This document shows, in pieces, positions 26,086 to 35,604 of a DNA stretch of 64,000 nucleotides. Under the pieces are notes generated by a model. That model was not told the origin of the DNA and made no database searches. It saw nothing but the letters and a program-made list of their open reading frames with translations. The translations under genes and the position numbers were made by a program. The DNA is from Anaerococcus obesiensis ph10 (GTDB taxonomy: Bacteria > Bacillota > Clostridia > Tissierellales > Peptoniphilaceae): assembly GCF_000311745.1 (NCBI RefSeq), contig NZ_HE978531.1, forward strand, positions 418,787-482,786. The letters are read 5' to 3'. Position 1 is the stretch's first letter; every line of letters starts with the position of its first letter.

Positions 26086-27960
26086 AATATTTTCCTCCTA
26101 CATATACGTTTACAGAATATTTACTGATTTTTTTTATATCAGAAACATTTAATCTTTTATTAATTTTACCCTTTTTATCAAATATTTTAACAAGTTCTCT
26201 TTGCTCATTAAATATTTTATTTCTTGTTATATCATCAAGTTCATAATCATTTTTTAAAGCATTAAATACTAAATAATTTTTTTATTTTCAAAATTTATTT
26301 TATAAGCTATCAAGAAATCTTCTAGTCCATCAACAAAAGTTAAAACTTTTTTTATATCTTCGCTTTTATATAAGTCAAAAACTTCTAATTTTTTTCTCAA
26401 TTCAATAAGCTCTTTTACATAAGTAAAAGTTTCCAAATTATCAATTTTATCTTGCCAATTTATTCCATTTATATCAAGGCTCGAATTATATGAATTGCTG
26501 TTATTTGATTTTGAATTATTAAATTCAGTTCCTTCATATATAAATGGCTTGCCAAATGATAAAAACAAAATTGCAAATCCAAGTCTTGATATAGAATCAA
26601 TATTTTCATGATTTGTTAAAGAAATTTTTAACTTATCGTAATAAATGAGATTATCATGACATGCAAAATAATTTATAACTTCGCTTGCATCATCTGCAAC
26701 TCCAATTCTTTTTTCATCAAAATTAATACTTCCGCTAATTCCTATTTCAATTTCATTTTTTAATGTAAAATTTCCTTGGATAAATCCTTTTGAATATCCA
26801 TCATTATCTCCCCTAATTGCATTTCTAAATCTATCATTAAAAACTGCAAAGCCATTGGATTTTTGACTTCCTATAAGAATTTGTTTTTCAATAGGTAAGA
26901 CTGATTCTCCTCCCATCCAAGGCTCTCCATAAATAATTATGTAGGGTTTTATTTTTTTCAATTCTTTTATTGCAATTTTTATTGTGTCAATATCAATCAA
27001 AGCCATCAAATCAAATCTAAATCCATCAATATCATATTCATTTACCCAATGTTTCAAGGAATCTATAATCAATTTTCTTACAAAAGCTTTTTCACTTGAA
27101 AGCTCATTTCCAACTCCCGAACCATTAGAAAAATATCCATCTTGATTTTTTCTATGATAATAATTTGGTGCTAAAATTTCCAAATTTGAATCTATGGTTT
27201 TAAATGTATGATTATATACAACGTCCATAACAACATTCATTCCATTTTCGTGAATTTTATTTACCATTTCTTTAAATTCATAGATTCTTCTTTTTATTTT
27301 GTATGGATTTGTAGCATAAGAACCTTCTACATTAAAATACAATTCTGGATCATAGCCCCAATTGTAATTATCATCATCAAAAAATTTCTCATTTTCTTCG
27401 AAAGTGGAAATAAAATCATAAACTGGTAAAAGTTGTATGTGAGTCACATTCATTTCTTTTAAATGGCTTAATCCGGTTGTATGTCCTTTAAATTTTGTAT
27501 TTTCTTCACAAAGACCAAGAAATTTTCCCCTGTATTTTACATTTGAATTTTTATTTGCAGTATAATCTTTTACATTCAATTCATAAATTATTGCCTTATT
27601 TTCACAAATTTTCGGGGCAAATTTTTTAAAGTTTTTTGGATTTGTCTTTTCAAAATCAACTACAGCTGACATCAAGCTATTGATAGATGACGCCTTTGAG
27701 TAAGGATCTGTTACTTCGTATTTATCCTCAACCAAATATGAGTAAAAAAATCCATCCAAATCTTTATCAATTTTACAATAAAATATATCAAATTTTGTTT
27801 TGACCATAGAAAATTTTTCTTTTCTTATTTTTCTATAATCATCTGTTATTAATAAATCTATTTTTTTTCTATTTGGAGCAAAAACTCTAAATTCTGTATA
27901 TTTTTTTGTATATGTTGCCCCTAATTTTATATCCTTAATTTCTTCGTAATTATATGTCAT
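26075..27960 (-). CDS. pulA: Type I pullulanase-like GH13 debranching enzyme, frameshifted near C-terminus
   Basis: Alpha-glucan debranching enzyme. An N-terminal CBM48-like domain (about 10-110) is followed by the GH13 barrel with YNWGYDPELYF, MDVVYNHTF, nucleophile Asp in DGFRFDLMALID and acid Glu in IIYGEPWMGG. The intact frame stops at 26269. One extra A in the A7 run at 26277-26283 continues it (NYLVFNALKNDYELDD and on) to 26075, overlapping pgcA by 11 bases and giving 628 residues, a normal PulA length. No signal peptide is present, so it acts on intracellular glycogen. Confidence 0.88.
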
Positions 27961-27965
27961 ATTTC

Positions 27966-30214
27966 CTATTTCAATTTTTCAAAATTTTTATCAAGATTAA
28001 ATTCATTCGCCCACAAAATATTATCAATTTCCTTATCAATCCATTTTTTCTTATCTAGGTAATCCATGCCCATTTCAAGTCTTTTTTCCAATAGTTGTTC
28101 ATGATCTTTGAAAATAAAAAATGAATCATTATATGAAATTAAATAATCATATATATTTTTAAAATTATAAGGCAAATTACTATAATCTTCATTGATTAAG
28201 TTATCAATCGTTGTTTTGATTATATCATTTTTATAATAGAATTCGCGAGCATTATATGAATTTTCTTCTTTAATATTTTCGATTTTTTTGTAGTCATCTG
28301 CAAAAGTATAAATTTTATTTTCTTTTTGAATATTTGTAAGTATTCCACCCTTTGCTGAAATAATATTTGAAAAATTAAAAATAGAATTTAGCATATGAAA
28401 ACTTTGATTATCGTATAAAGGAAGAGTTAAATTGCTGTAAATATCACAAGCAGGATAAATTTTCCTAAGTTTTTCAACATTTAAATCTTCAATAAAAATT
28501 ATTTTTAATTTTTCTTTGATTAGCTTGTCCTTATCCAACATATATTTTAATGCCAAAATGAATTTTATTATCTCTTTTGCCATAAAATATCCATCACTGG
28601 CTTTTCCAGAAAATATATAAGTTGTTGGTGGAATTAAAATATTTGAATTATCTTTCAACTTATAATACATGCTTGCTATACATATTGCACTAAGAAGTTG
28701 TCTTTTTGCCTCATGAAACATAGTAAGTTGCATATCAAATATAGAATATGGATTTATAGGCTCAGTTTCATTTATTTTAAAATAATCAATTAATTGAAGT
28801 TTATTTTTGTATTTAACATCTTCAACTTCATCATAAAAATCCATATTATTTTTTAATTTTTCCAATTTTTCTATGCTATTTTTATCACTAATATTAATAT
28901 TATAATTTTCAAGCAATTTTTTTAAATTTTTATTGTTTGATTTTGCGTACAAATACCTATCAATCCCAAAATTTAAATGTGAAAAATTATCTGACCTATC
29001 CTTATAGTTTTCAACAATTGTTTTAGACAAATAAAAATATTTTTCAGCAAAAAAATAATTTAACCTATCATATTGCAATTGGTTATTTTCAATTATTGGT
29101 AAGTTGAAATTTATTTTTGCATAGTCATTTAATTTTATAACTATATCAAAAAAAGATTCATCAATTGATTTTATCATAGAAATATCATAGCTCTCCCTAG
29201 AATCTGGAGTAACCAAAAATCCAATATGATCGAAAACTTTTCTAGAAATATCTACACATTCTTCGATTTCTAAATTATAACCTTGGTGCAAACTTCTAAT
29301 AAATTCTACTATTGCTAAGGAAGGATGTATGTCTGCAAGGACAATTTTGATCTTATTTTTAATATTTTTTATTTCAAAATTCCTTTTAAAATATCTTCTA
29401 AAAATATCTTGAATAGAAGATACACAATAAAAATATTCTTGTTTTAGCCTAAAAATTTTTCCTTCATAGGTCGAATTATCTAAGTACAAAAATTGAGTAA
29501 GAGAATTGTTGTTTATATAATCGTCGTAAGCACTTTTTAAATCTCCACTTTTTAAATTTAAGTAATCTATTTTATTTATAGATTCAGATTTCCATAATCT
29601 TAAACTATTAACAAAATTATTTTCATTATTAAAAATTGGCATATCATAAGCAACAGCTTTGACTTCTTTATCTTGAATATTTAAAATATAAGAGAAATCT
29701 TTTTTATGTTCCCATTTATTTCCCCTATATAACCACTCGTTAGGATTTACAAATTGCCTACCTTCTCTTATTTCCTGTTTCATCCCTCCGCTTTCATATC
29801 TTAAAGCATAGGCCATTGATTTTATTTTATTTTTACTTAATTCTTTCATCAAATACCAAGAGCCAATACCTATATCGCTATTTCCAAGACTTGCTTCTTT
29901 TTCATAATTAACCAAATCTTCCATAGAAATATTTAAACTATCAAGACACTTATTAACTTCATCAGTATAGTCTAAGGATTCAATAGCGCTTTCAATAAAT
30001 TTTCCTGGATTATATTCAAAAGATAGTAAGTAAACTTCTTTATTTTTAAAAATTTTTTTGACTTTGTCCAATTTTTTCCTATATCTTGCATCAAAGCTTT
30101 TACAAGCCCATCATAAATTTCACTTAATCTCGCATCATCTGTTTCTTTAGCATAAAAAGAATACAAAAAATTTTGTATTCTTTTTAAGATAAAATTATTA
30201 TTATTTTTTTCCAT
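27966..30214 (-). CDS. glgP: Glycogen phosphorylase-like protein without PLP lysine motif, frameshifted
   Basis: Two frames (29972-30214 and 27966-30071) join when one A is added to the A6 run at 30072-30077, giving about 749 residues with QDIGKKLDKVKK followed by LLSFEYNPGKF. Phosphorylase landmarks are LRYESGGMKQEIREGRQFVN, ADIHPSLAIVEFIRSL and IFSGKASDGYFMAKEIIKFI. However, the PLP-lysine segment (EASGTGNMKF in active enzymes) reads LYDNQSFHMLN, TNHT reads FLVT, and the LGNGGLG loop reads LGNSDIG. Glucose-1-phosphate release is therefore doubtful; it may be a glucan-binding or regulatory relative. It sits between glgA and pulA with almost no spacing. Confidence 0.75.
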
Positions 30215-30215
30215 T

Positions 30216-31646
30216 CTAAGCCTTAATATCTTCGTATAATTTTATATATTTTTTAGAAGATTCTTCCCAATCATTTTTCTCTTTCATTGCATTAACTACA
30301 AGTTTATCAAAAGCCTCTCTATTATTTTTGTATAAATCAATTGCATTTTTGCTTGCAAAAAGTAATTCGTGAGCATTTATATTTTCAAATGAGAATCCAC
30401 TTCCTTCTCCAGTATACTTATTGTAAGGTTTTACTGTATCTTTTAAACCACCAGCTTCTCTTACAATTGGTAAAGATCCGTATCTCATAGCAATTAATTG
30501 ACTAATTCCACAAGGCTCTGATATTGATGGCATCATATATAAATCGCTAGCCGCATATAATTTATGACTTTCTTTTCCATCATAATAAATTCTTGCAGCA
30601 ACCTTGTCAGGATATTTCCACTCAAAATACTTAAACATTTCTTCGTAAGTATAATCTCCTGTGCCCAATACAACCAATTGAATATCTTCTTGTAATAATT
30701 CATCCAATATATATCTTACAAGATCAAATCCTTTCATTGATGTAAGCCTTGAACAAATTGCAATCATTGGCACATCTTTATTAACTGGGAGTCCATATTC
30801 TTCTTGTAATTTCATCTTATTTTCTATTTTATTTTCCAAAGATTTTATATCATAATTTTTGAAAATATTTTTATCAGTTTTTGGATTCCACAAATCATAA
30901 TCTATTCCATTTACAATTCCTGAAAGCTTGTTTTGATATTCTCTAATTATTCCATCAAGACCTTCCCCATAAAATGGATATTTGATTTCTTGGGCATAAT
31001 TTTCACTTACAGTATTAAAAGCTGTTGAATGAACAATTCCGCCTTTCATAAAATTAATGGCATCAAAATATTTTAAATCATGTTCATTAAAATAATAACC
31101 ATCAAGTCCTGTTAAGGTTAAATATCCCGAATCAAAAACTCCTTGGTATTTTAAATTATGAATAGTAAATAAAGTTCTTATATCATCAAAATAGTGATCG
31201 CCTTTTCTAAAATCATTTACATAAATATTTACCAAAGCTGTGTGCCAATCATTAGCATGAATTATATCTGGTTTAAAATCAATTTCTTTTCCTAATAAGG
31301 TAGCAGCTTTTGAGAAAAATATAAATCTTTCAGCATCATCGTCATAGCCGTATGCGTTTGGTCTGTCAAAATATTCAAGATTATCTATAAAATAAAATGT
31401 AACGCCTTCCCATTTTAGGCTAAAAATTCCAGCGTATTGATGTTTCCAATCAAGATCTACATAAAAATCTTTTATTTTTTTCATCTTTTTTCTATAAATA
31501 TCATCAATACTTGAATACAAAGGCATAACAACTCTTATATCGATACCTTTTTTTGCAAGTTCTTTTGGCAAAGAACCTGCTACATCTGCAAGACCTCCTG
31601 TTTTTATAAAAGGATCAGCTTCACTTGTTAAAAATAATACTTTCAT
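30216..31646 (-). CDS. glgA: Glycogen synthase (ADP-glucose)
   Basis: GT5 enzyme of 476 residues that transfers glucose from ADP-glucose to the glycogen chain. N-terminal SEADPFIKTGGLADVAGSLP is the KTGGL substrate motif, HANDWHTALV is the conserved GT5 segment, IVNGIDYDLWNP the domain linker, and the C-terminal SISEPCGISQLIAMRYGSLP with REAGGLKDT the nucleotide-binding half. It lies between glgD and glgP with only 1-10 bases between genes. Confidence 0.97.
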   Translation of the reverse strand: MKVLFLTSEADPFIKTGGLADVAGSLPKELAKKGIDIRVVMPLYSSIDDIYRKKMKKIKDFYVDLDWKHQYAGIFSLKWEGVTFYFIDNLEYFDRPNAYGYDDDAERFIFFSKAATLLGKEIDFKPDIIHANDWHTALVNIYVNDFRKGDHYFDDIRTLFTIHNLKYQGVFDSGYLTLTGLDGYYFNEHDLKYFDAINFMKGGIVHSTAFNTVSENYAQEIKYPFYGEGLDGIIREYQNKLSGIVNGIDYDLWNPKTDKNIFKNYDIKSLENKIENKMKLQEEYGLPVNKDVPMIAICSRLTSMKGFDLVRYILDELLQEDIQLVVLGTGDYTYEEMFKYFEWKYPDKVAARIYYDGKESHKLYAASDLYMMPSISEPCGISQLIAMRYGSLPIVREAGGLKDTVKPYNKYTGEGSGFSFENINAHELLFASKNAIDLYKNNREAFDKLVVNAMKEKNDWEESSKKYIKLYEDIKA

Positions 31647-31656
31647 CTTACACCCC

Positions 31657-32772
31657 TTAGTTAATGTGTTCTCCCTTATCTGTTAAGTAAGGATGGGTTC
31701 TGTTTCCAAATAGTTTAACATCTTCAAAAACTTTTGTGTCTTTATCAGTTATAACGTGATTTAAAATTGCACCTTCGCCTATCTCAGAATTTTGGAAAAT
31801 AATTGAATTTTTGATTACTGCACCTTTTTTAACTGTAACTCCTCTAAAAATAATAGAATTTTCAATTTCTCCTTCTATTATTGCTCCATTTGCTACCAAA
31901 GAATTTCTTACTTTAGAACCTTTTAAATATTCAGTTGAAGGCTCGTCTTTGCTTTTTGTATAAACCATTCCTTGTTCATAGAAAATTTCATCAAAAAAGT
32001 CCCTATCTAACAAATTAAAACTAGCTTCAAAGTATGTCAAAGTATCCATAATAACACTCAAACTTTCTTTTGATTTATAAAGACCAATTGATTTTTTCTT
32101 TGGATATTTGAATAAAGCATCAAGTACATTTGTAGCATTATTTTTTTCAATTGAATATCTAAGAAGATCCATAAAAATATCTTTTTTAATCAATATTGAA
32201 CCTGTAAATAAATTTATTTCTTCTTCAAGTCCAAGATTAATTCCAACACTAACTGGATTTTCATTTTCGTCAGTATTAATAATTCTTCTATTCAAATAAT
32301 ATCCATACTCATCATTCTTTTTTTGAGTAAAAATTAAAGCATCCAAATTTTCATCTTGCATTTTTTCATAAGCATCTGAAATATTTACCTTAGAAATATA
32401 CATTGGATTTGTAATATAAACATACTCACGTTTATTTCTCATAAAATGTTTCATCGTGTTGTAGTAGGTTTCTATTTCATTAGCAAGTCTTGACCTTAAA
32501 TATACTGGCGGATTAATCATCAAACCACCGCTTCTTCTATTTAATTCCCAATTTCTTCCATCTCCTACATGATCAAGAGTTGATCTTAGAGGTTCTCCAC
32601 CATATAAAATAACACTTGATATATTGTGATTTGTTATATTAGATAAAGTAAAATCTATAACCCTATACCTACAACCAAAAGGTAGCATATAATCAGGTCT
32701 ATATTTACAAAGTGTATCATAATTTTTTTCATCAAATTCTGAACTATAAATTAAAGCAAGTATATTTTGCAT
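31657..32772 (-). CDS. glgD: GlgD, glucose-1-phosphate adenylyltransferase regulatory subunit
   Basis: GlgC paralogue of 371 residues. It has the nucleotidyltransferase-like fold start (SSEFDEKNYDTLCKYRP, YMLPFGCRYRVIDFTLSN) but lacks the intact GGxGxRLxxLT substrate loop of GlgC, as is normal for Firmicute GlgD. The C-terminal left-handed beta-helix hexapeptide repeats are visible (NSIIFRGVTVKKGAVIKNS). In B. subtilis relatives GlgD is a non-catalytic partner that modulates GlgC. It begins one base after glgC ends. Confidence 0.93.
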   Translation of the reverse strand: MQNILALIYSSEFDEKNYDTLCKYRPDYMLPFGCRYRVIDFTLSNITNHNISSVILYGGEPLRSTLDHVGDGRNWELNRRSGGLMINPPVYLRSRLANEIETYYNTMKHFMRNKREYVYITNPMYISKVNISDAYEKMQDENLDALIFTQKKNDEYGYYLNRRIINTDENENPVSVGINLGLEEEINLFTGSILIKKDIFMDLLRYSIEKNNATNVLDALFKYPKKKSIGLYKSKESLSVIMDTLTYFEASFNLLDRDFFDEIFYEQGMVYTKSKDEPSTEYLKGSKVRNSLVANGAIIEGEIENSIIFRGVTVKKGAVIKNSIIFQNSEIGEGAILNHVITDKDTKVFEDVKLFGNRTHPYLTDKGEHIN

Positions 32773-32773
32773 C

Positions 32774-33907
32774 TTATTCCTCCTCTATCCCATCTTCACT
32801 TACAAGATAAACTGATGTAGAATTTTTATCTCCAATATTTTCACTGATTTCCATATTTTCAGTAATTACAGAATTATATACTTTTACACCTTCTTTTATA
32901 GTAACCCCTGATAATATTACACAATTATTTACACAAGCATTTTTTTCAATTTTTACATTTGAAAACAATACAGAATTATTAACCTCTCCATCTATAATAC
33001 ATCCTTCATTTATTAGCGCATCATTTAATACACCATTTTTACCAACTCTATGAGGAGGCAAATTTAATGCAGTTGTATATATTTTCCAAGAATCATCTTG
33101 AATATTTAGAGGGTTTTCAGGATCAATTAAATCAAGATTAGCTTGCCAATAAGATTTTACAGTTCCTACATCCTTCCAATATCCATCAAATTTATAAACA
33201 AATAAATCTCTATTATTATTTAGTAAGTAAGGAATAATATCATGACCAAAATCATTTGTAGATTCAGAATTATTATGATCTTCAATCAAAGCAGCTCTTA
33301 AAACTTTCCAATTAAAAATATAAATTCCCATTGAAGCAAGATTTGATTTAGGATTTTCAGGTTTTTCTTCAAACTCAACAATTCTTCCCTCATCATCAGT
33401 ATTCATAATACCAAATCTAGATGCCTCATCCCAATCAACTTCCATAACTGCAATAGTCGCATCAGCACCTTTTTGCATATGTTCAGAAAGAAGTTTTGTA
33501 TAATCCATTTTGTAAATATGATCTCCAGATAAAATCAAAACATATTCTGGGTCAATACTATCAAGATAATTAATATTTACAAAAATTGCTCCAGCAGTAC
33601 CTTCAAACCATCTTCCACCTTCTTCTGTGTAGTAAGGAGTTAAAATTCTTAAACCACCAAAATTTCTATCATAATCCCATGCTGCACCAATACCCAAGTG
33701 CTTATTTAATAATTGAGGTTTATATTGAGTTAAAACACCAATATCTCTAATTTCTGAATTAGTTGCATTTGACAAAGCAAAATCTATAATTTTATATTTT
33801 CCACCAAAAGGAACTACAGGTTTTGCCATTTCTTTAGTAAGAGCCTTTAATCTAGATCCTTGACCACCAGCAAGAAGCATAGCTGCAATTTTATTATTAT
33901 TTCTCAT
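32774..33907 (-). CDS. glgC: Glucose-1-phosphate adenylyltransferase
   Basis: Makes ADP-glucose from ATP and glucose-1-phosphate, the first committed step of glycogen synthesis. [20 protein letters not shown] is the nucleotide loop, [17 protein letters not shown] the sugar-phosphate motif, and C-terminal hexapeptide repeats ([18 protein letters not shown]) form the beta-helix. I start at the ATG at 33907, with AGGAGG just upstream, giving 377 residues; the open frame extends 20 codons further without a signal. First gene of the glg operon, divergent from ssrA. Confidence 0.96.
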   Translation of the reverse strand: MRNNNKIAAMLLAGGQGSRLKALTKEMAKPVVPFGGKYKIIDFALSNATNSEIRDIGVLTQYKPQLLNKHLGIGAAWDYDRNFGGLRILTPYYTEEGGRWFEGTAGAIFVNINYLDSIDPEYVLILSGDHIYKMDYTKLLSEHMQKGADATIAVMEVDWDEASRFGIMNTDDEGRIVEFEEKPENPKSNLASMGIYIFNWKVLRAALIEDHNNSESTNDFGHDIIPYLLNNNRDLFVYKFDGYWKDVGTVKSYWQANLDLIDPENPLNIQDDSWKIYTTALNLPPHRVGKNGVLNDALINEGCIIDGEVNNSVLFSNVKIEKNACVNNCVILSGVTIKEGVKVYNSVITENMEISENIGDKNSTSVYLVSEDGIEEE

Positions 33908-34016
33908 AAATCCTCCTATTACTTCATGATTAAAAAAATCTGAATGACTTAATATAATAATACCCAAAAAATAATAATTTAATTTACTATAAATAATTTT
34001 ATAAAAAATTAAGATT

Positions 34017-34044
34017 TTGACATAAAAATAATTTTTAGTATAAT
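34017..34044 (+). promoter_or_regulatory. Promoter of ssrA
   Basis: -35 TTGACA (34017-34022), 16-base spacer and -10 TATAAT (34039-34044), both perfect matches to the vegetative consensus. The mature tmRNA starts 17 bases downstream. Confidence 0.85.
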
Positions 34045-34061
34045 ATAAATGTTAATTATAA

Positions 34062-34418
34062 GGGGATGTTTTGGTTTCGACGTGCTTGTTAAGATTTAAG
34101 CTGCAAGTCGTTTATCAATTCGTAAAATTGAAAATTAAATATAAATGCAAACAATAATAGCGAAAGACAATTCGCATTAGCTGCCTAATTTAGGCAAGCA
34201 GCAAATAAAAATTAAGCCACAGTAGTTTTTATTTGTTTCATAATTTTATGTGGCAACTAATATACAAAGCTTTGAGTATATTTAGTATCCATGAAGCTAG
34301 TCTAGTAAGTTATTTGTAAGTAGATAAGTGCTAGATGAAAATCAAATACTTACTAAACTTGTAGATGCTTTTATTAAGACTCGTGCGGACACGGGTTCAA
34401 ATCCCGTCATCTCCACCA
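34062..34418 (+). ncRNA. ssrA: Transfer-messenger RNA (tmRNA)
   Basis: Rescues stalled ribosomes. The 5' end GGGGATGTTTTGGTTTCGAC and the 3' end with GGGTTCAAATCCCGTC and CATCTCCACCA form the tRNA-like part: 7-bp acceptor stem with one G-U pair, T-arm, encoded CCA. The tag reading frame starts at the GCA resume codon at 34147 and encodes ANNNSERQFALAA before TAA at 34186-34188. The tail ALAA is the usual ClpXP degron. Length is 357 bases, normal for one-piece tmRNA. Confidence 0.97.
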
Positions 34419-34427
34419 TAAATATTT

Positions 34428-34460
34428 AAAGCCTTGATTTTCAAGGTTTTATTTTTTTAT
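34428..34460 (+). terminator. Terminator of ssrA
   Basis: Stem CCTTGA/TCAAGG with a 3-base loop, followed by a T-rich tail including seven T. It begins about 14 bases after the tmRNA CCA end. Confidence 0.8.
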
Positions 34461-34506
34461 AATAAAATATTGATTTAATTTGAATTTTATATTATATTAT
34501 TTACAA

Positions 34507-34577
34507 TAACAAAGCACATACGTGACCCCCTAATAGAATTTTCTTTGGGTTGCGCCCTGTGCTTTGTTAACTTTTTT
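34507..34577 (+). ncRNA. Structured hairpin unit A (possible small RNA)
   Basis: AACAAAGCACA pairs with TGTGCTTTGTT (11 bp). Inside, CGTGACCC pairs with GGGTTGCG using two G-U pairs, around a loop of about 18 bases. A run of six T follows. G-U pairs that keep the inner stem intact only on the plus strand, and the T-run, argue for an RNA made from this strand. It lies outside the ssrA transcript, which has its own terminator. I recognise no RNA family. Confidence 0.4.
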
Positions 34578-34603
34578 ATGAATTTATAGTATATTATTAA
34601 TAT

Positions 34604-34667
34604 TAGAGGTACTTTCCACCTTCCGCATTTGTGGGGGAGTGAGTTAGTATCTCTATTATTTCTTTTT
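34604..34667 (+). ncRNA. Structured hairpin unit B (possible small RNA)
   Basis: Outer stem AGAGGTAC (34605-34612) with GTATCTCT (34647-34654), one G-U pair; inner stem CTTCC with GGGAG; then a T-rich tail with TCTTTTT. Same general build and size as units A and C. No family recognised. Confidence 0.38.
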
Positions 34668-34697
34668 GTAAACTTTATATTTTTAAGTATATTAAAA

Positions 34698-34762
34698 TAA
34701 ACAGAGATTAATCACTGTCCGTGAAACCTTATAGGTGGAGATGGTGTTTATCTCTGTTTTTA
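34698..34762 (+). ncRNA. Structured hairpin unit C (possible small RNA)
   Basis: Outer stem AACAGAGAT with ATCTCTGTT; middle stem CACTGTCC with GGAGATGGTG (two G-U pairs, one bulged A); apical ACCT/AGGT; TTTTT tail. Sequence just upstream, TTGTAA then TATATT with a 16-base spacer, could be its promoter. Nothing recognisable is seen in the AT-rich stretch 34763-34890 that follows. Confidence 0.4.
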
Positions 34763-34891
34763 CGATTATAACACTTAAATATTTTTATATTACCATCTAA
34801 TATTTGATATAATTTTCATGCTAATTTATATTAGTTTTTATAAATTATCAAATTACCATTTCTACTTTCTAAATTATCATTATCCAAATAA

Positions 34892-34925
34892 AAAAATCGT
34901 GAGTAAAATTTTAATACTCACGATA
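34892..34925 (-). terminator. Terminator of the toxin-antitoxin operon
   Basis: ATCGTGAGTA pairs with TACTCACGAT around an AT-rich loop; on the minus strand it is followed by a run of seven T. It lies directly after the toxin stop codon. Confidence 0.85.
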
Positions 34926-34932
34926 ATTAAAT

Positions 34933-35199
34933 TTATTTATAATGACACTTACATTGGAAAATTACAAGGCTATCATCATCTATAAAATATACAAGTCTAT
35001 GCTCTTTATCTATTCTCCTACTCCATAACCCTTTTAAATTTTCTTTTAATGGTTCTGGTTTTCCTATTCCCTCAAATGGATTTCTTTTTATATCTTTGAT
35101 TAGTTGATTAATTCTTTTAAAGTTATTTTTATCTGCTTTTTGCCAATATAGATAATCATTCCATGCGTCAAAATCCCATTTCAAACTTTTAATTTTCAT
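34933..35199 (-). CDS. YoeB/Txe-family mRNA interferase toxin
   Basis: Ribosome-dependent endoribonuclease toxin of 88 residues. IKSLKWDFDAWNDYLYWQK is the family start; the catalytic segments are GIGKPEPLK (Glu), LWSRRIDKEHRLVY (Arg and the YoeB core) and the terminal CKCHYK (His, Tyr). I start at the ATG at 35199; the longer frame begins at a TTG two codons earlier. It overlaps the antitoxin gene by 11 bases, the usual type II arrangement. All key residues are present, so it should be active if not neutralised. Confidence 0.92.
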   Translation of the reverse strand: MKIKSLKWDFDAWNDYLYWQKADKNNFKRINQLIKDIKRNPFEGIGKPEPLKENLKGLWSRRIDKEHRLVYFIDDDSLVIFQCKCHYK

Positions 35200-35449
35200 C
35201 TTCAATTATCTCATTTTCAATAAGTTTCATATTTCCTTTTTTATACTCGCTAAATTTTTCTTCAAGATATTCAATATTTTTTTTACTATAAAATGGATCT
35301 ACTGAAACATCAAAAGGGATTCTGTATTCTCTACCTAATTTTTTTAAATAAATGTTTATAGCACTTGATAAAGAAATTCCTATATCATTGCATACTAATT
35401 CCGCTTGTTTTTTTACATCATCATCTACCCTTAAATTTATTTGTGCCAT
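35189..35449 (-). CDS. RelB/DinJ-family antitoxin
   Basis: Antitoxin of 86 residues. The N-terminal ribbon-helix-helix (INLRVDDDVKKQAELVCNDI, then GISLSSAINIYLKK) binds DNA and autoregulates the operon; the acidic C-terminal tail (residues about 55-86) would wrap the toxin. A good ribosome-binding site (AGGTGA) precedes the ATG. The two-gene module lies between tmRNA and pepD with its own terminator. Confidence 0.92.
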   Translation of the reverse strand: MAQINLRVDDDVKKQAELVCNDIGISLSSAINIYLKKLGREYRIPFDVSVDPFYSKKNIEYLEEKFSEYKKGNMKLIENEIIEDEN

Positions 35450-35533
35450 ATTATCACCTCTTGATTTTATTATAGCATTATTATATTATTTGTAAAGATA
35501 TATTATATAATAATCTTTGTTTTCTAAGAGATA

Positions 35534-35583
35534 ATAAAAAAGATGATGTGTAAAATAGTTTTATCTATTTCAAACATCATCTA
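35534..35583 (-). terminator. Terminator after pepD
   Basis: AGATGATGT with ACATCATCT and an inner AAATAG/CTATTT-type pairing form a long stem, followed on the minus strand by six T. It ends the yfcC-pepT-pepD operon. Confidence 0.85.
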
Positions 35584-35604
35584 TTAAAAATTATTTTTAC
35601 TAGC

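Noticed and set aside
34425-34770. The three hairpins as extra terminators of ssrA
   Set aside because: ssrA already has a terminator at 34428-34460. The units lie 50 to 300 bases further and have inner stems and loops unlike simple terminators, so I keep them as separate candidates.
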